DNA from: Streptomyces soli
Lineage (GTDB): Bacteria > Actinomycetota > Actinomycetes > Streptomycetales > Streptomycetaceae
Direction of reading: 5' to 3'
NCBI RefSeq assembly: GCF_003999195.1
Contig: NZ_RJVR01000254.1
Location: forward strand, 1-64,000
DNA: 64,000 nucleotides
How positions within the stretch are numbered: the first letter of the stretch is position 1; each line of letters begins with the position of its first letter. This document shows, one piece after another, positions 41,443-50,453 of this stretch. The notes below the pieces were generated by a model. It did not search any database. It saw only the letters and a list, made by a program, of their open reading frames with translations, and had not been told where the DNA came from. A program made the position numbers and the translations under genes.

Positions 41443-42918
41443 GTGCCCCAGCACGTCCCCATGACCGTTGGCTCACGTTGGCCGACGCTCTTCGTCCTGT
41501 GCGCAGGCACGCTGATGGTGATCCTGGACGGCACCATCGTGAATGTGGCCCTGCCGTCCATCCAGAGCGATCTCGGCTTCTCGCAGTCGAACCTGACCTG
41601 GGTCGTCAACGCCTACCTGATCGCTTTCGGCGGCCTGCTCCTGCTCTCCGGGCGACTCGGTGACCTCCTGGGCCGCAAGCGCGTCTTCATCACGGGGCTC
41701 GGCGTCTTCACCGCCGCCTCACTCCTCTGCGGGGTGTCCACGAGTCCCGGCACGCTGATCGCCGCCCGCTTCCTGCAAGGCGTCGGCGGCGCGATGGCGT
41801 CGGCCGTGACCCTCGGCATGATCGTCGCGATCTTCACGGAACCCCGCGAGCGGTCCAAGGCGATCGCCGTCTACAGCTTCGTCGGCTCGGCGGGCGCGTC
41901 GATCGGGGTCATCGCCGGCGGCGTGCTCACCCAGGTCATCAGCTGGCACTGGATCTTCTTCGTGAACCTCCCCATCGGCGTCGCCGCCGCCCTCCTCGCC
42001 GGGCGCGTTCTCGACCCCGACCAGGGCGCCGGGCTGCGCCGGGGCGCCGACGCGATCGGCGCGGCCCTGGTCACTGCGGCGCTGATGCTGGGCGTCTACA
42101 CCATCGTCAAGGCCGCCGACTTCGGCTGGGCCTCGGCCCGCACCCTCGGCCTCGGCGCGCTGTCGGTCGCACTGCTCGCCGGTTTCGTCCTGCGCCAGGC
42201 GCGCGCCGCGCAACCACTGCTTCCGCTGCGGATCTTCCGGTCGCGCAATGTGTCGGGAGCGAACCTTGTGCAGGCGGTGATGGTGGCGCCGATGTTCGGC
42301 TTCCAGTTCCTGGTCGCGCTGTATCTGCAGCGGGTCCTGGGGTACGACGCCGTCGGCACCGGTATCGCCTTCCTGCCGATCACCCTCGCAATCGGGGCCA
42401 CCTCGCTCTTCCTCGCCGCCCGGCTCATCGCCCGCTTCGCACTGCGGACCGTGATGGCGGCCAGCCTGCTGCTGCTCGCCGGCGGCTTCGTCCTGCTCAC
42501 CCGGCTTCCCGCGCAGGGCGCTTACGGTGCACACGTACTGCCCGCGTTGCTGCTGCTCGGCGCCGGGGCAGGCCTGGCGCTGCCCACGATCACCACGCTC
42601 GCCATGGCGGACGCGACGCCCGGCGACTCGGGGCTCGTGTCCGGCCTGGCCAGCACCACCCAGCAGGTCGGCGGCGCCCTCGGCCTCGCCGTCCTCAGCA
42701 CGCTGGCCGCGTCCCGTACGGACCACCTGCTCGGCTCCGGCCAGGACACCGCCACCGCGCTCACCGGCGGCTACCACCTCGCCTTCGCCACCGGCGCCGG
42801 GCTCATGCTCGCCGCGGCCCTGCTCACCGCGACCGTCCTGCGGACGGGCGGCCGGTCCCCGCATGCCGCTCCGGCCGAGCCCCTCCCCGATCAACACACC
42901 GCCCGCGCCAAGCGATAG
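41443..42918 (+). CDS. MFS multidrug exporter, DHA2 (14-helix) family
   Basis: The 491-residue protein shows DHA2 marks: LCAGTLMVILDGTIVNVALP (D-x-x-x-V-N-V-A-L-P in helix 1), LLLLSGRLGDLLGRKRVFIT, and motif C VGSAGASIGVIAGGVLTQVI then SWHWIFFVNLPIGV. GTG 41443 follows AGGAGG at 7 bases. Controlled by the adjacent MarR gene by position. Pumps out amphiphilic drugs or dyes with proton exchange; substrate unknown. Confidence 0.93.
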   Translation: MPQHVPMTVGSRWPTLFVLCAGTLMVILDGTIVNVALPSIQSDLGFSQSNLTWVVNAYLIAFGGLLLLSGRLGDLLGRKRVFITGLGVFTAASLLCGVSTSPGTLIAARFLQGVGGAMASAVTLGMIVAIFTEPRERSKAIAVYSFVGSAGASIGVIAGGVLTQVISWHWIFFVNLPIGVAAALLAGRVLDPDQGAGLRRGADAIGAALVTAALMLGVYTIVKAADFGWASARTLGLGALSVALLAGFVLRQARAAQPLLPLRIFRSRNVSGANLVQAVMVAPMFGFQFLVALYLQRVLGYDAVGTGIAFLPITLAIGATSLFLAARLIARFALRTVMAASLLLLAGGFVLLTRLPAQGAYGAHVLPALLLLGAGAGLALPTITTLAMADATPGDSGLVSGLASTTQQVGGALGLAVLSTLAASRTDHLLGSGQDTATALTGGYHLAFATGAGLMLAAALLTATVLRTGGRSPHAAPAEPLPDQHTARAKR

Positions 42919-42927
42919 CCTCGGGGC

Positions 42928-43395
42928 GTGAAGGACGAGAACAAGGTGCCCGCGCCTTTCGAGCGCGGTACGGACGGCCCGAAAGTGATCGTGACGGGCG
43001 TTGACGGCTCCGAATCGTCCTGGCGGGCGGCGGCCTACGCCGCCGGGCTCGCCCGGCGCCAGAACGCCCTGCTCGCCATCGTCTACGTACAACCCGTCAT
43101 CAGCGCCGGCGCCGCTTTCGGCGCCCCCGTCGCCGAGGCCACCGGTGAGATCGCCGAGCAGCTCGTCGCCGAGATCCGCCGCGCCGCCGCCCACGTGGAA
43201 GGCGTCTTCAAGCTCCGCTGGGAATTCCACACCTTCACCGGCGATCCCTTCAACGGGCTCGCCAAGGCCGCCGACGACCTCAAGGCCGACGCGGTCGTCG
43301 TCGGCGCCTCCGAGCAGGCCGGCCACCGCATCATCGGCTCCGTCGCCGTCCGCCTCGTGAAGGCGGGGCGCTGGCCGGTGACGGTGGTCCCGTAA
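42928..43395 (+). CDS. Universal stress protein (UspA family)
   Basis: The 155-residue single-domain protein has VIVTGVDGSESSWRAAAYAA at the N-terminus and VVVGASEQAGHRIIGSVAVR near the C-terminus. The ATP-binding G-x2-G-x9-G-S/T motif is modified (GASEQAGHRIIGSVA), so nucleotide binding is likely but not certain. GTG start, 9 bases after the MFS stop, so possibly read through from that operon. Confidence 0.9.
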   Translation: MKDENKVPAPFERGTDGPKVIVTGVDGSESSWRAAAYAAGLARRQNALLAIVYVQPVISAGAAFGAPVAEATGEIAEQLVAEIRRAAAHVEGVFKLRWEFHTFTGDPFNGLAKAADDLKADAVVVGASEQAGHRIIGSVAVRLVKAGRWPVTVVP

Positions 43396-43510
43396 GGGGC
43401 TGGCCCCAGCGCCCGCCCGGCCCTCGCCGGACGCCGGAATAGGGCGCGGGTCCGTTCCGTTCCTGCCAGTGGGTATTCCGACCGACGACCCGGAAGCAGG
43501 TAAGGGACGT

Positions 43511-43879
43511 ATGAGCACCATTGAGCTCACCAAGGACAACTTCGACGAGGTCGTGTCGGGGAACGACCTCGTGCTTATCGACTTCTGGGCGTCCTGGTGC
43601 GGCCCGTGCCGGATGTTCGCCCCTGTGTACGAGGCGGCTTCGGAGCGGAACAAAGACGCGGTCTTCGCGAAGGTCGACACGGAGGCGCAGCCTGAGCTGG
43701 CGGCGGCCTTCGAGATCCAGTCGATCCCGACGCTCATGATCGTGCGCGACCGTATCGCCGTCTTCGCCCAGCCGGGCGCGCTCCCCGAGCAGGCGCTGGC
43801 GAGCGTGATCGAGCAGGCGAAGGCACTGGACATGGACGAGGTCCGCAAGTCGGTCAGCGAATCGGCGCAGCAGGCCTGA
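43511..43879 (+). CDS. trx: Thioredoxin
   Basis: The 122-residue protein has the active site FWASWCGPCRMFAP and cis-proline IQSIPTLMIVRD. A C-terminal 15-residue tail extends beyond the usual fold. ATG 43511 follows AGGGACG; the longer frame from 43469 has no ribosome site. No reductase gene lies nearby. Confidence 0.94.
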   Translation: MSTIELTKDNFDEVVSGNDLVLIDFWASWCGPCRMFAPVYEAASERNKDAVFAKVDTEAQPELAAAFEIQSIPTLMIVRDRIAVFAQPGALPEQALASVIEQAKALDMDEVRKSVSESAQQA

Positions 43880-43912
43880 TATCTGACGGCACGTCAGCTA
43901 CCGTGCGGCGGC

Positions 43913-44030
43913 ATGGAGACCCTCGCGGAGTTGATGCCGGCGCGATGGGGCGATGACCGCCCCGGCCTGAAGTACCGGAACCATGTGCTCAGCCATCACC
44001 GGGCGGCCGCGGAAGCGGCCGCCCGGTGCC
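43913..44030 (+). pseudogene. Acyl-CoA synthetase N-terminal remnant
   Basis: The frame METLAELMPARWGDDRPGLK then YRNHVLSHHRAAAEAAAR resembles the first 38 residues of an AMP-dependent synthetase. It breaks off inside a perfect 12-bp hairpin at 43999-44026 and is followed by Arg/Pro-rich sequence with no AMP-binding motifs. Confidence 0.5.
43999..44026. terminator. Perfect 12-bp stem with GGAA loop
   Basis: CCGGGCGGCCGC-GGAA-GCGGCCGCCCGG is an exact stem with a stable tetraloop, about 120 bases after the thioredoxin stop. It could terminate that transcript. It lies exactly where the synthetase remnant stops resembling its family. Confidence 0.65.
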
Positions 44031-44629
44031 GCGTTCCCGGCCGATCCGGGCGGCGCCGCGATCCAGCACTCCCCCGGCGAACCACCGGCGCGGTGGGGGC
44101 TGGCCGCGCCGGTGGTGGTCGCTGCCCGGCGCCGGACCATGCGGCGCTGCCTACCGTTTGACGGCGGCTGACCGTGCCGCCCTGCCTGCCCGCTATCGGG
44201 CCCAGGGGCGCGAGGAGCTGCTGGGGCGCTGACCGAGTTGCGCCGCCAGATACCCGAGCTTGTCGGAGCCGCGTCCTGCGGCGTCGTTGCCGCTGCGTCG
44301 TCGTCCATGCCCGGCATGCATGCCACACGGGGGGTGGGGGGGTGTCCCGCTCCTACTTCGCCGGTTCCTGCGGCGGCGCCCCGCCGACCGTCATCAAGCA
44401 GTACATCGAGAGCCAGCAGCGCCCCACGTGACCAGCCGTCCAGCTCACCGAAGCGATGCTGTCTCGCTCCGCGACACAGTGCCAAGGATCACCTTCACCC
44501 CCCGGTAAAGCCGCGGGTACCCGGCGAAGATTAGGGGATGGCAAGTTTGTCGTGATCGAGGCGTGGCGGCACAGCGGTCGTTTCGTCCCCATCGGCACGG
44601 GCAGGCGACCGTTCACCGGAGGGAGCGAC
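44031..44629. other. 600-bp stretch without an intact gene
   Basis: No frame has sustained coding character. A short plus frame ends at 44232 with AADRAALPARYRAQGREELL, which might be the tail of a lost gene. A G-run (ACGGGGGGTGGGGGGGTG) is at about 44328. The final 170 bases should hold the transketolase promoter; no clear motif recognised. Confidence 0.45.
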
Positions 44630-46462
44630 ATGCGACACGATCAACTACAGGAACTGGGACAGCAGCTTCGCGTGGACGCCGTACGGGCGTCGGACGCGGC
44701 GGGATCGGGGCATCCGACGTCGTCGATGTCGGCAGCTGACCTGATGGCCGTGCTGTTCGCGAATCACCTGCGCTATGACTTCGACCGGCCCGACCATCCG
44801 GGCAACGACCATCTGATCTTCTCCAAGGGGCACGCCTCGCCCCTGCTCTACGCCCTGTACAAGGCCGCCGACGCGATCACCGACGACGAGTTGCTGACCT
44901 ATCGCAAGCTCGGCAGCAGGCTGGAGGGCCATCCCACGCCCCATCTGCCCTGGGTGGACGTGGCGACCGGCTCGCTGGGCCAGGGTCTGCCCATCGGGGT
45001 CGGCCTGGCGCTGGCCGGCCGCGACCTGGACCGCGCACCGTACCGGGTGTGGGTGCTGTGTGGGGACAGCGAGATGGCCGAGGGCTCGATGTGGGAGGCC
45101 TTCGAGCACGCCGGCTACGAGAAGCTGGACCATCTGACCGCCATCATCGACGTCAACCGGCTCGGCCAGCGCGGACCCACCCGCCACGAGTGGGACACCG
45201 GCGCCTACGCCCGCCGTATCGAGGCCTTCGGCTGGAACACGATCGAGGTCGACGGCCACGACGTCGTCGCCGTGGACGGTGCCTTCGCCGCTGCCCAGGC
45301 GACCTCCGACCGCCCGACCGCGATCATCGCCCGCACCATGAAGGGGCGCGGCGTCGCCGCCGTCCAGGACCGCGAGGGCGCGCACGGCAAGCCGCTGCCG
45401 GACGCCGAGGCGGCGATCGCCGAGCTCGGCGGCGTACGGGACCTGCGCGTGCACGTGACCCCGCCCACCGACCTGCGGGTGCCGCACCGGCCGCTGGGCG
45501 GCACCGTGGAGCTGCCGCGCTACGACACCGGCGACGAGGTCGCCACCCGCGACGCCTACGGCCAGGCGCTGGCCGCCCTCGGGACGGCGCGGGCCGAGGT
45601 GGTCGCGCTGGACGGCGAGGTCGGCGACTCGACACGCGCGGAGTTCTTCGCCAAGGAGCACCCCGACCGCTACTTCGAGTGCTACATCGCCGAGCAGCAG
45701 CTGATGGCCGCCGCCGTGGGCATGCAGGTGCGGGGCTGGATCCCGTACGTGTCCACCTTCGCGGCCTTCCTGACCCGGGCCTACGACTTCGCCCGCATGG
45801 CCACCATCGGCCGGGCCGACATCGCGGTCACCGGATCCCACGCCGGGGTGTCCATCGGCGAGGACGGCCCGTCACAGATGGGCCTGGAAGACATCGCCGC
45901 CTTCCGCACCCTGCACGGCAGCACCGTGCTCTACCCCTGCGACGCCAACCAGGCGGCCCGGCTCACCGCCGCCATGGCCGACCTGGACGGCATCCGCTAT
46001 CTGCGGACGACCCGCGGCAAGACCCCGGTGATCTACGGGCCCAACGAGGACTTCCCGGTCGGCGGCAGCAAGCTCCCGCGCTCCGGCGACCAGGACCAGG
46101 TCACGATCATCGCGGCCGGCATCACTCTCCTCGAGGCCCTGACCGCCGCCGACCGACTCGCCGAGGAGGGCATCGCGGCCCGCGTCATCGACCTGTACTC
46201 GGTCAAGCCCGTCGACGCCGACGCCCTTCGGGCCGCCGCCGACCTCACCGGCCGCTTCGTCACCGTAGAGGACCACCGCGCCGAGGGCGGCCTCGCCGAC
46301 GCCGTCCTCGAAGCCTTCGACGGCAACCGCCCGCCTCGCCTGACGCGCCTGGCCGTGCGCACGATGCCGGGCTCCGCCACCCCGGAGCAGCAGCTCCACG
46401 AGGCCGGCATCGACGCGGAGGCGATCGTGGCGGCGGCCCGCGATCTCGTACGGAAGGACTGA
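44630..46462 (+). CDS. tkt: Transketolase
   Basis: The 610-residue enzyme joins the TPP-binding half (GSGHPTSSMSAADLMAVLF, GHASPLLYALYKA, VLCGDSEMAEGSMWEAFEHA with the GDSE metal motif) with the pyrimidine half (EQQLMAAAVGMQVRGWIPYV) and a C-terminal domain (RVIDLYSVKPVDADAL). It is shorter than the ~690-residue housekeeping TktA and resembles the second, short transketolase type of actinomycetes. GGAGGG precedes ATG 44630. It transfers C2 units in the pentose phosphate pathway. It is followed 5 bases later by a DUF3140 gene. Confidence 0.92.
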   Translation: MRHDQLQELGQQLRVDAVRASDAAGSGHPTSSMSAADLMAVLFANHLRYDFDRPDHPGNDHLIFSKGHASPLLYALYKAADAITDDELLTYRKLGSRLEGHPTPHLPWVDVATGSLGQGLPIGVGLALAGRDLDRAPYRVWVLCGDSEMAEGSMWEAFEHAGYEKLDHLTAIIDVNRLGQRGPTRHEWDTGAYARRIEAFGWNTIEVDGHDVVAVDGAFAAAQATSDRPTAIIARTMKGRGVAAVQDREGAHGKPLPDAEAAIAELGGVRDLRVHVTPPTDLRVPHRPLGGTVELPRYDTGDEVATRDAYGQALAALGTARAEVVALDGEVGDSTRAEFFAKEHPDRYFECYIAEQQLMAAAVGMQVRGWIPYVSTFAAFLTRAYDFARMATIGRADIAVTGSHAGVSIGEDGPSQMGLEDIAAFRTLHGSTVLYPCDANQAARLTAAMADLDGIRYLRTTRGKTPVIYGPNEDFPVGGSKLPRSGDQDQVTIIAAGITLLEALTAADRLAEEGIAARVIDLYSVKPVDADALRAAADLTGRFVTVEDHRAEGGLADAVLEAFDGNRPPRLTRLAVRTMPGSATPEQQLHEAGIDAEAIVAAARDLVRKD

Positions 46463-46467
46463 CCCGG

Positions 46468-46698
46468 ATGGCGGACGTCGACGCCCTCGAGCTGGACGCC
46501 CTGTGGGAGGAGTTCCAGGGCGTGGTCGACGTGACCTCCCTGGAGCTCGGCCATTGGCTCAGCACGGCCGCCGCCCCGGGAGAGGAACAGAAGACCGGGG
46601 AACAGGTGCTCGCCATCCTGCGCAAGCGCCGCTCGGAGCTCACCGACGAGGACATCGGCGTGATGTACGACGTCGTGGACAAGGGGCGGCTGATGTGA
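46468..46698 (+). CDS. DUF3140 family protein
   Basis: The 76-residue protein (LELDALWEEFQGVVDVTSLE, LGHWLSTA, QVLAILRKRRSELTDEDIGV, MYDVVDKG) matches small DUF3140 proteins, all-helical and acidic, of unknown function and predicted DNA-associated. ATG 46468 follows GGAAGG in the transketolase end. Co-transcribed with transketolase and overlapping the next small frame by 4 bases (GTGA). Confidence 0.8.
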   Translation: MADVDALELDALWEEFQGVVDVTSLELGHWLSTAAAPGEEQKTGEQVLAILRKRRSELTDEDIGVMYDVVDKGRLM

Positions 46699-46832
46699 CC
46701 GACGACGCCGAGGACATGGTCCGCGCGCTGCCGGCCAGGCACGGCCGGACGTACGCCGTGGAAGCGGCCGCCCTCGTGCGCACCACCCTCGACAAACACG
46801 CCGCCGAGGAGGTGACGGCGACGGTCGGCTGA
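46695..46832 (+). CDS. Very small hypothetical protein coupled to DUF3140 gene
   Basis: The 45-residue frame (TDDAEDMVRALPARHGRTYA, VEAAALVRTTLDKHAAEEVT) starts with a GTG that overlaps the DUF3140 stop and keeps high third-position GC. It has no known domain and could be the N-terminal remnant of a longer helical protein. Confidence 0.4.
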   Translation: MTDDAEDMVRALPARHGRTYAVEAAALVRTTLDKHAAEEVTATVG

Positions 46833-47044
46833 CCGTCCCTGCCCTCGGCGGGGGCCGTGTGGGGGACTCGGAGATGCGGGGTCGCGCAAGGCGCGCAAGG
46901 CTGGAGGGAGCCGGACCGCAGGGGACCCCCGATGTCCCATTCGTCATTACCTGTCCCCCCGCTGTTCGTCGGAGGCGCCCTTGAGGGCCGGGCGCCGGAC
47001 GGCTTAGGTGGTACGGAAGCCGCCTGCGACAGGAGGTCCCGGAC

Positions 47045-48370
47045 ATGCCAAGCGGACAGCGGACAGCGGCATCCCCACCGATCACCGAGGACGAGGCGGA
47101 GGCCCATATCCACGGCATCTGCTTCAAGAACGGTCCCCCGAAGAGCGTCGGCGTCGAGCTGGAATGGCTCGTGCACGACCTGCACGACCCCACCACCGCC
47201 GTCGACCCCGACCGGCTGACGGCGGCCGTCACCGCAGTGCGCGGGCTCCCGATAGGGTCCGCGCTCACCCAGGAGCCCGGCGGGCAGCTGGAGCTCAGCT
47301 CCCTCCCGGCCGGCTCCCTCACCGCGTGCGTGGAGACCACGTCCACCGAGCTGGCCGCCGTACGCGGCACGCTGCGGGAGCATGGTCTGGGTCTGGAAGG
47401 CTCCGGCCTCGACCCGTGGCAGCCCCCGCGCCGTCTCCTGGACCATCCGCGTTACTGCGCGATGGAGTCGTACTTCGACCGGGCCGGTGCGGCCGGCCGC
47501 ATCATGATGGGCAGCTCCGCCTCCGTACAGGTCTGCCTCGACGCGGGAACCGAGGAGCCAGGGCCCTTCAGCATCGGCCGGCGCTGGCTGCTGGCCCATC
47601 TGCTCGGCGCGGTCCTGGTCGGCGCCTTCGCCAACTCGCCGTTGCGGGAGGGCCGGCCGACGGGCTGGCGGTCCACCCGGCAGGCCGTGTGGGCGGATCT
47701 CGACGCGGAGCGCACCAACGCACCGGCCGCAGGCCCCGACCCGCGCACCGCGTGGGCGTTGTACGCGCTGGACGCGCCGGTGCTGTGCGTCCGGCCCGGG
47801 AACGGGAACGGGAACGGGAACAGGAACAGGAACGGCGAGAGGCACCGGGACCAGCCCTGGGCCGTGCCGCCCGCCGGGCTCACCTTCCGCGACTGGGTCC
47901 GCACCAAGTCGCCCCGCCCACCGGGCACGGCGGACCTCGACTACCACCTCACCACGCTCTTCCCGCCGGTCAGGCCGCACGGACACCTCGAACTCCGCAT
48001 GATCGACGCCCAGTCCGGCGACGACGGCTGGATCGTGCCGCTGGCCGTCACCATGGCGCTGTTCGACGACGCGGCCGCCTCCGAGGTCGCGTACCGGGCC
48101 GTGAAGCCGCTGGCCGACACGGCAGGCACCGCGCCCGCCCCCCGCAACCCACTGTGGCGGACGGCCGCCCGCCTCGGGCTCACCGACCCCGAGCTGCAGT
48201 CCACCGCTGCCACCTGCTTCGGTGCCGCGCTGGAGGCGCTGCCCCGGCTCGGCGCGAGTACGCGGATCCAGGCGGCCGTGGCCGAGTTCACCGACCGCTA
48301 TGTCCTGCGGGGCCGATGTCCCGCCGACGACGTGCTCGACGTGCACACATGTAAGGAGAGCAACACGTGA
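47045..48370 (+). CDS. egtA: Ergothioneine biosynthesis glutamate-cysteine ligase EgtA
   Basis: The 441-residue protein is of the GCS2/EgtA type: SVGVELEWLVHDLHDPTTAV, LTQEPGGQLELSSLPAGSLT, CAMESYFDRAGAAGRIMMGS, HGHLELRMIDAQ. It makes gamma-glutamylcysteine, the sulfur donor for EgtB. ATG 47045 follows AGGAGGTCC. Odd: an Asn-Gly/Asn-Arg stretch near residue 252-264 is encoded by six 6-bp tandem units and sits in a variable surface loop. First gene of egtABCD, with GTGA-type overlap to egtB. Confidence 0.95.
   Translation: MPSGQRTAASPPITEDEAEAHIHGICFKNGPPKSVGVELEWLVHDLHDPTTAVDPDRLTAAVTAVRGLPIGSALTQEPGGQLELSSLPAGSLTACVETTSTELAAVRGTLREHGLGLEGSGLDPWQPPRRLLDHPRYCAMESYFDRAGAAGRIMMGSSASVQVCLDAGTEEPGPFSIGRRWLLAHLLGAVLVGAFANSPLREGRPTGWRSTRQAVWADLDAERTNAPAAGPDPRTAWALYALDAPVLCVRPGNGNGNGNRNRNGERHRDQPWAVPPAGLTFRDWVRTKSPRPPGTADLDYHLTTLFPPVRPHGHLELRMIDAQSGDDGWIVPLAVTMALFDDAAASEVAYRAVKPLADTAGTAPAPRNPLWRTAARLGLTDPELQSTAATCFGAALEALPRLGASTRIQAAVAEFTDRYVLRGRCPADDVLDVHTCKESNT
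47798..47833 (+). repeat. Intragenic 6-bp tandem repeat in egtA
   Basis: Four GGGAAC units and two AGGAAC units stand in direct succession, encoding alternating Gly/Arg-Asn. The length is a multiple of three, so unit gain or loss keeps the frame and only changes loop length. Confidence 0.95.
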
Positions 48371-49698
48371 CCGCCCCGCCTCTCGACACCGAAGCGCTGC
48401 GCCGGCGCGCGCTCGATGCGCTGCTGGCCGCCCGTGACCGCACCCGGGCCCTCACCACCTGTGTCGACGACCGCGAACTCACCGCCCAGCACTCCCCCTT
48501 GATGTCCCCGCTGGTCTGGGATCTGGCCCACATCGGCAACCAGGAGGAGCAGTGGCTGCTCCGCACCGTCGGCGGACGCGAGGCCCTGCGCCCCGACATC
48601 GACCCGATCTACGACGCCTTCGAGCACCCGCGCGCCGCGCGGCCCAGCCTGCCGCTGCTGCCGCCGGCGGAGGCGCACGGCTACGCCGCCGACGTTCGCG
48701 GCCGGGTACTGGACATCCTGGAGAACAGCCCCCTGGAGGGGGGCAGCCGGCTCACCCACGCCGGTTTCGCCTTCGGGATGATCGCCCAGCACGAGCAGCA
48801 GCACGACGAGACCATGCTCATCACCCATCAGCTGCGGCGCGGTCCCGCCGCCCTCACCGCACCCGCCCCGCCGCCCGCACCCGCCGATGCGGCGCTGCTG
48901 CCGGCCGAAGTCCTTGTCCCCGGCGGCCCGTTCACCATGGGTACGTCGACCGAGCCGTGGGCGCTGGACAACGAACGCCCCGGTCATGTGCGGGACGTCG
49001 CGGCCTTCTTCATCGACACGGTGCCGGTCAGCAACGGCGCCTATGCCCGCTTCATCGAGGACGGCGGCTACGACGACCCCCGGTGGTGGACCGAGGCCGG
49101 GTGGGCGCACATCCGCGAACACGGCGTGACCGCACCGCTGTTCTGGCGGCGCGAGAGCGGCGACCTGTGGCTGCACCGCCGCTTCGGGGTCACCGAGCCC
49201 GTCCCGCCGGACGAGCCCGTGCTGCACGTCAGCTGGTACGAGGCGGACGCCTACGCCCGCTGGGCCGGCCGTCGGCTGCCCGCAGAGGCCGAGTGGGAGA
49301 AGGCCGCCCGCCACGACCCGGTCACCGGTCGCTCCCTGCGCTACCCGTGGGGCGACGCCGATCCGGGCCCCGGGCACGCCAATCTGGGCCAGCGGCATCT
49401 GCGTCCGGCGCCTGTCGGCTCGTATCCCGAGGGTGCGTCGCCGCTCGGTGTACGCCAGCTCATCGGGGACGTCTGGGAGTGGACGGCCAGTGACTTCCTC
49501 CCCTACCCCGGCTTCGCCGCCTTCCCGTACAAGGAGTACTCAGAGGTGTTCTTCGGGCCCGAGTGCAAGGTCCTGCGCGGCGGCTCCTTCGCCGTCGACC
49601 AGGTCGCCTGCCGTGGCACCTTCCGCAACTGGGACTACCCCATCCGCCGCCAGATCTTCTCCGGCTTCCGTACGGCCCGCGACGCGCAGGTTCTTTGA
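48367..49698 (+). CDS. egtB: Ergothioneine sulfoxide synthase EgtB
   Basis: The 443-residue iron enzyme has the DinB-like half with the Fe ligands: His in VWDLAHIGNQEEQ and H-x3-H-x-E in IAQHEQQHDET. The formylglycine-generating-enzyme-like half follows (VPGGPFTMGTSTEP, RRLPAEAEWEKAAR, GDVWEWTASDFLPYPGF, LRGGSFAVDQ). It uses O2 to join gamma-glutamylcysteine to hercynine (trimethylhistidine). GTG start overlaps the egtA stop by 4 bases; its TGA shares a base with the egtC ATG. Confidence 0.96.
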   Translation: MTAPPLDTEALRRRALDALLAARDRTRALTTCVDDRELTAQHSPLMSPLVWDLAHIGNQEEQWLLRTVGGREALRPDIDPIYDAFEHPRAARPSLPLLPPAEAHGYAADVRGRVLDILENSPLEGGSRLTHAGFAFGMIAQHEQQHDETMLITHQLRRGPAALTAPAPPPAPADAALLPAEVLVPGGPFTMGTSTEPWALDNERPGHVRDVAAFFIDTVPVSNGAYARFIEDGGYDDPRWWTEAGWAHIREHGVTAPLFWRRESGDLWLHRRFGVTEPVPPDEPVLHVSWYEADAYARWAGRRLPAEAEWEKAARHDPVTGRSLRYPWGDADPGPGHANLGQRHLRPAPVGSYPEGASPLGVRQLIGDVWEWTASDFLPYPGFAAFPYKEYSEVFFGPECKVLRGGSFAVDQVACRGTFRNWDYPIRRQIFSGFRTARDAQVL

Positions 49699-50453
49699 TG
49701 TGCCGACATCTGGCCTACCTCGGCCCCGCCGTGCCGCTGGGCAGCGTCGTCATGGAGCCGCCGCACTCGCTCTACCGCCAGTCGTGGGCGCCGCGCCGGC
49801 AGCGCCACGGCACCGTCAACGCGGACGGCTTCGGGGTCGGCTGGTACGCGACCGACGACCCCGTCCCGGCCCGGTACCGGCGGGCCAGGCCGATCTGGGC
49901 GGACCGGTCGTTCGCGGACGTCGCCCGGGTGGTGCGCTCCGGCGCACTGCTCGGGGCCGTACGGGACATCACCGACGGGTGCGTGGCGGAGGAGTCGGCG
50001 ACGGCGCCGTATGCGGCAGGGACCTGGCTGTTCAGTCACAACGGGGCGCTCAAGGGCTGGCCCGGGTCGGTGGCGGACGCGGCGGAGACCCTGCCGGTGG
50101 AGGAACTGCTGGCGCTGGAGTCACGCTGCGACTCGGCGCTCGCCTGGGCGCTGACCCTGCACCGGTTGCGGGCGGGGGCGAGCCCGGACGAGGCGCTGGC
50201 CGACACGACGGGCCGGCTGGCCGCGCTGACCCCCGGCTCACGTCTCAACTTCCTTCTCACCGACGGCAGTTCCATCGCCGCCACCGCCTGGGGCGACACG
50301 CTCTGGTATCTCGCAGAGCCTGACCGCTCCTTGGTCGTCGCGTCCGAACCGTACGACGACGACCCCCGCTGGACCGAGGTCCCCGACCGGCATCTGCTGA
50401 CCGGTGATCCGGCGGAAGTCCTGCTCATCCCGCTCAAGGAGCCGCACCTGTGA
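49698..50453 (+). CDS. egtC: Gamma-glutamyl hercynylcysteine sulfoxide amidohydrolase EgtC
   Basis: The 251-residue protein starts MCRHLAYLG; after Met removal Cys-2 is the N-terminal nucleophile of class II amidohydrolases. Further marks are NADGFGVGWYATDD and SHNGALKGWP. It removes glutamate from the EgtB product. TGATG overlap with egtB and GTGA overlap with egtD make the four genes one translation unit. Confidence 0.95.
   Translation: MCRHLAYLGPAVPLGSVVMEPPHSLYRQSWAPRRQRHGTVNADGFGVGWYATDDPVPARYRRARPIWADRSFADVARVVRSGALLGAVRDITDGCVAEESATAPYAAGTWLFSHNGALKGWPGSVADAAETLPVEELLALESRCDSALAWALTLHRLRAGASPDEALADTTGRLAALTPGSRLNFLLTDGSSIAATAWGDTLWYLAEPDRSLVVASEPYDDDPRWTEVPDRHLLTGDPAEVLLIPLKEPHL

Noticed and set aside
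44320-44350. G-rich run that could be a G-quadruplex or regulatory element
   Set aside because: Single locus in non-coding debris, no gene start close enough to assign a role.
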